Source: Haladaptatus halobius
GTDB taxonomy: Archaea > Halobacteriota > Halobacteria > Halobacteriales > Haladaptataceae
Assembly (NCBI RefSeq): GCF_020618475.1
Contig: NZ_CP085335.1
Span: forward strand, 124,001-188,000
Length of the DNA: 64,000 bases
Reading direction: 5' to 3'
Under the pieces are notes generated by a model. That model worked only from the letters and a program-made list of their open reading frames with translations, did no database searches and was not told the DNA's origin. Shown one piece after another: positions 62,712 through 64,000 of the stretch (its first letter is position 1; each line of letters starts with the position of its first letter). The translations under genes were made by a program, and so were the position numbers.

Positions 62712-63640
62712 CCGATGGCTTCGACCGCGGCGTCGAGCGTCTCGGTGACGTTCTCGTCCTCCTCGATGCTCATGAACAGATCCGCATCCACGTCGGTCGA
62801 GAGGTCGGCCTTGTTGCAGACGGTGAGGACGGGCACATCGCCGAACTGTTCCTCGACGGAATCGCGGAGTTCGAGCTGTGCGTCGAGGGGGAAACCGCAG
62901 TAGGCGCTCGCGTCGACGATGAATAGGATGCAGTCGGCGAGGTGGGTGAGCGCCGAGACCGCCTGGGATTCGATGGCGTTTCGCTCGTCGGCGGGGCGGT
63001 CGAGCAGACCGGGGGTGTCCACGATCTGGTAGCGGATGTGGTCGCGCTCGAAGTGGCCAACTCGGACGCCCTTGGTCGTGAAGGGGTACTCTGCGATCTC
63101 GTTGCGGGCGTGCGTCACGCTGTTGACGAACGACGACTTCCCGACGTTGGGATAGCCCGCGACGACGACGGTGGGGTCGTCGGGGGAGATGTCGGGGAGT
63201 TTGCGGAGGTCGTTTCGCGCCGCGCCGACCCGGTCTAAGTCGGCTTCGACTTCCTCGACCACGTCCGCGAGACGGGCGAACCCCTGTTTGCGAACCTTGC
63301 GAGCGTAGTCGATGTCGCCGCGGAGTTTTCCCTGATACTCGCGTCCGATCTCCTTCGTCTTCCGGGAGGCCCACTGGATCTCGGAGAGGCTCTTTCGAAC
63401 TTCGTCCACGTCCACCACGGCGTCCGCGAGTTCGTAGTAGAAGGGGTCTACCTCGCGGAAGTCGGGCCACGACGTGACGACGTTCTGGAGGTTGTCGGAG
63501 AGGACGTTCGAGGCGGTCTGGAGCATTGACTGTTGGGCTTGGACGCCGCTTTTGGCCCGCCCCGCTCGCGCCGCCCGCGAGAACGCCTTGTCGATGAGTT
63601 CCTCCGACGTGGGCGTCGTCGGCAAGGTCTCGAAAATCAT
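62681..63640 (-). CDS. NOG1-type GTPase (OBG-HflX superfamily)
   Basis: 319 residues from ATG 63640 (MIFETLPTTPTSEELI). A helical N-terminal domain (AFSRAARAGRAKSGVQAQ; FYYELADAVVDVDEVRKSLS) precedes the G domain: G1 GYPNVGKSSFVNSV, G2 YPFTTKGVRVGHF, G3 DTPGLLDRP, G4 CNKADLSTD. NOG1 GTPases act in large-subunit ribosome assembly. Length is normal for archaea. It is convergent with the DUF389 gene, overlapping 31 nt at the 3' ends. Confidence 0.93.
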   Translation of the reverse strand: MIFETLPTTPTSEELIDKAFSRAARAGRAKSGVQAQQSMLQTASNVLSDNLQNVVTSWPDFREVDPFYYELADAVVDVDEVRKSLSEIQWASRKTKEIGREYQGKLRGDIDYARKVRKQGFARLADVVEEVEADLDRVGAARNDLRKLPDISPDDPTVVVAGYPNVGKSSFVNSVTHARNEIAEYPFTTKGVRVGHFERDHIRYQIVDTPGLLDRPADERNAIESQAVSALTHLADCILFIVDASAYCGFPLDAQLELRDSVEEQFGDVPVLTVCNKADLSTDVDADLFMSIEEDENVTETLDAAVEAIGYEPELPFEG

Positions 63641-63739
63641 AGTCCCTCGTATGACTTCCCTCCTTAAAAGGCCGTCCATAGCGTTGTTCGGCCGATTTCG
63701 GCGGGAGGCTTTTGCTCACCCGTCCCGTATCCTTTTGTC

Positions 63740-64000
63740 ATGACCGATTGGTACGCGGTCTTCGTCGGGTTCGTCGTGTCGGTGCTCGCGGGAATCGTCG
63801 CGTTCGCCATCCCCGGAATCGGCCACGTCGGAGCGGGACTCGTCGGCGGGTTCACGGCGGGCTACGTCGCGGGCGGCGGATTGGGTCGGGGCTTTTGGCA
63901 CGGCCTGCTCGCCGGGGCGCTCGGCGGAATCGTCGTCGCGCTCTTCCTCGGTTTCGCCGGAACCGTAATCGGCGGACTGATGGGCGGCCCTCCCGGGTCG
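63740..64000 (+). CDS. DUF5518-like membrane protein, partial at right edge
   Basis: 87 codons are visible, open to the window end. Gly/Ala-rich hydrophobic helices: WYAVFVGFVVSVLAGIVAFAIPG, GAGLVGGFTAGYVAGGGLGRGFWHGLLAGALGG and IVVALFLGFAGTVIGG. This two- or three-helix Gly-zipper layout matches haloarchaeal DUF5518-type proteins. The ATG at 63740 is the first Met of the frame. Function is unknown. Confidence 0.65.
   Translation, partial: MTDWYAVFVGFVVSVLAGIVAFAIPGIGHVGAGLVGGFTAGYVAGGGLGRGFWHGLLAGALGGIVVALFLGFAGTVIGGLMGGPPGS

Overview
The window is chromosomal DNA from a halophilic archaeon (class Halobacteria; genus not decided from sequence alone). The evidence is high GC, very acidic proteins, TATA-like boxes about 25-30 nt upstream of start codons with almost no leader, many Tat (twin-Arg) signals, a PGF-CTERM protein, F420 genes (cofE and an LLM reductase), a geranylgeranyl reductase, aIF1, and haloarchaeal families such as DUF7344, DUF5809/5810 and DUF7573. 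No rRNA, tRNA or CRISPR array was seen.

Layout. 1-3.5 kb is a decayed accessory zone: a MEDS/histidine-kinase relic with an in-frame stop, a TnpB element with a frameshifted N-terminus, a DUF7344 regulator, a HicB-like micro-ORF and an amphi-Trp gene with no start codon. 3.5-10.6 kb holds a MATE exporter, an alkaline-phosphatase-superfamily enzyme, a FAD-Rieske oxidoreductase, a stand-alone trpB and an ArsR regulator next to a broken SRPBCC gene. 10.7-19.2 kb is a secreted-proteolysis island: a membrane-tethered double winged-helix regulator, divergent from a large Tat subtilase, then a second subtilase with two in-frame TGA codons, a zinc microprotein and a third intact subtilase. 19.3-21.4 kb has a dUTPase/dCTP-deaminase protein and a beta-solenoid (bactofilin-like) gene, divergent from a ribbon-helix-helix gene over three tandem 11-bp repeats.

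21.5-34.9 kb is mostly housekeeping: aconitase, a DtxR-type regulator, DUF5809/5810, RimI, two tandem Nudix genes, rhodanese, aIF1, the MoxR-DUF58-transglutaminase operon, DUF7573, and the overlapping LLM reductase and cofE. A 0.47-kb gene-free stretch at 25.4-25.9 kb contains six perfect inverted repeats. 35-50.6 kb holds a phosphoesterase, a PQQ-type propeller lipoprotein, a Nudix-eIF2B-like fusion, a D-2-hydroxyacid dehydrogenase, an LVIVD propeller with PGF-CTERM, ROK glucokinase, Usp, SDR, LURP-one-related protein, an ABC exporter, UvrA, a membrane DUF7344 protein and a geranylgeranyl reductase. 50.6-64 kb holds a frameshifted small membrane protein, M32 and M20 peptidases, a glutaredoxin-like protein, two membrane proteins, PIN-ATPase-KH, EngB, a DUF389-SIMPL-DUF389 cluster whose first two genes are broken, a NOG1-type GTPase and a partial membrane protein at the right edge.

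A recurring theme is gene decay: eight genes carry in-frame stops, frameshifts or lost starts while their flanking frames remain well conserved. This is either recent pseudogenisation or, for the single-base indels, sequence error. The most unusual intact features are the stalked membrane-bound regulator facing a secreted protease, the 11-bp operator-like repeats of the solenoid/RHH pair, and the hairpin-rich region near 25.5 kb.
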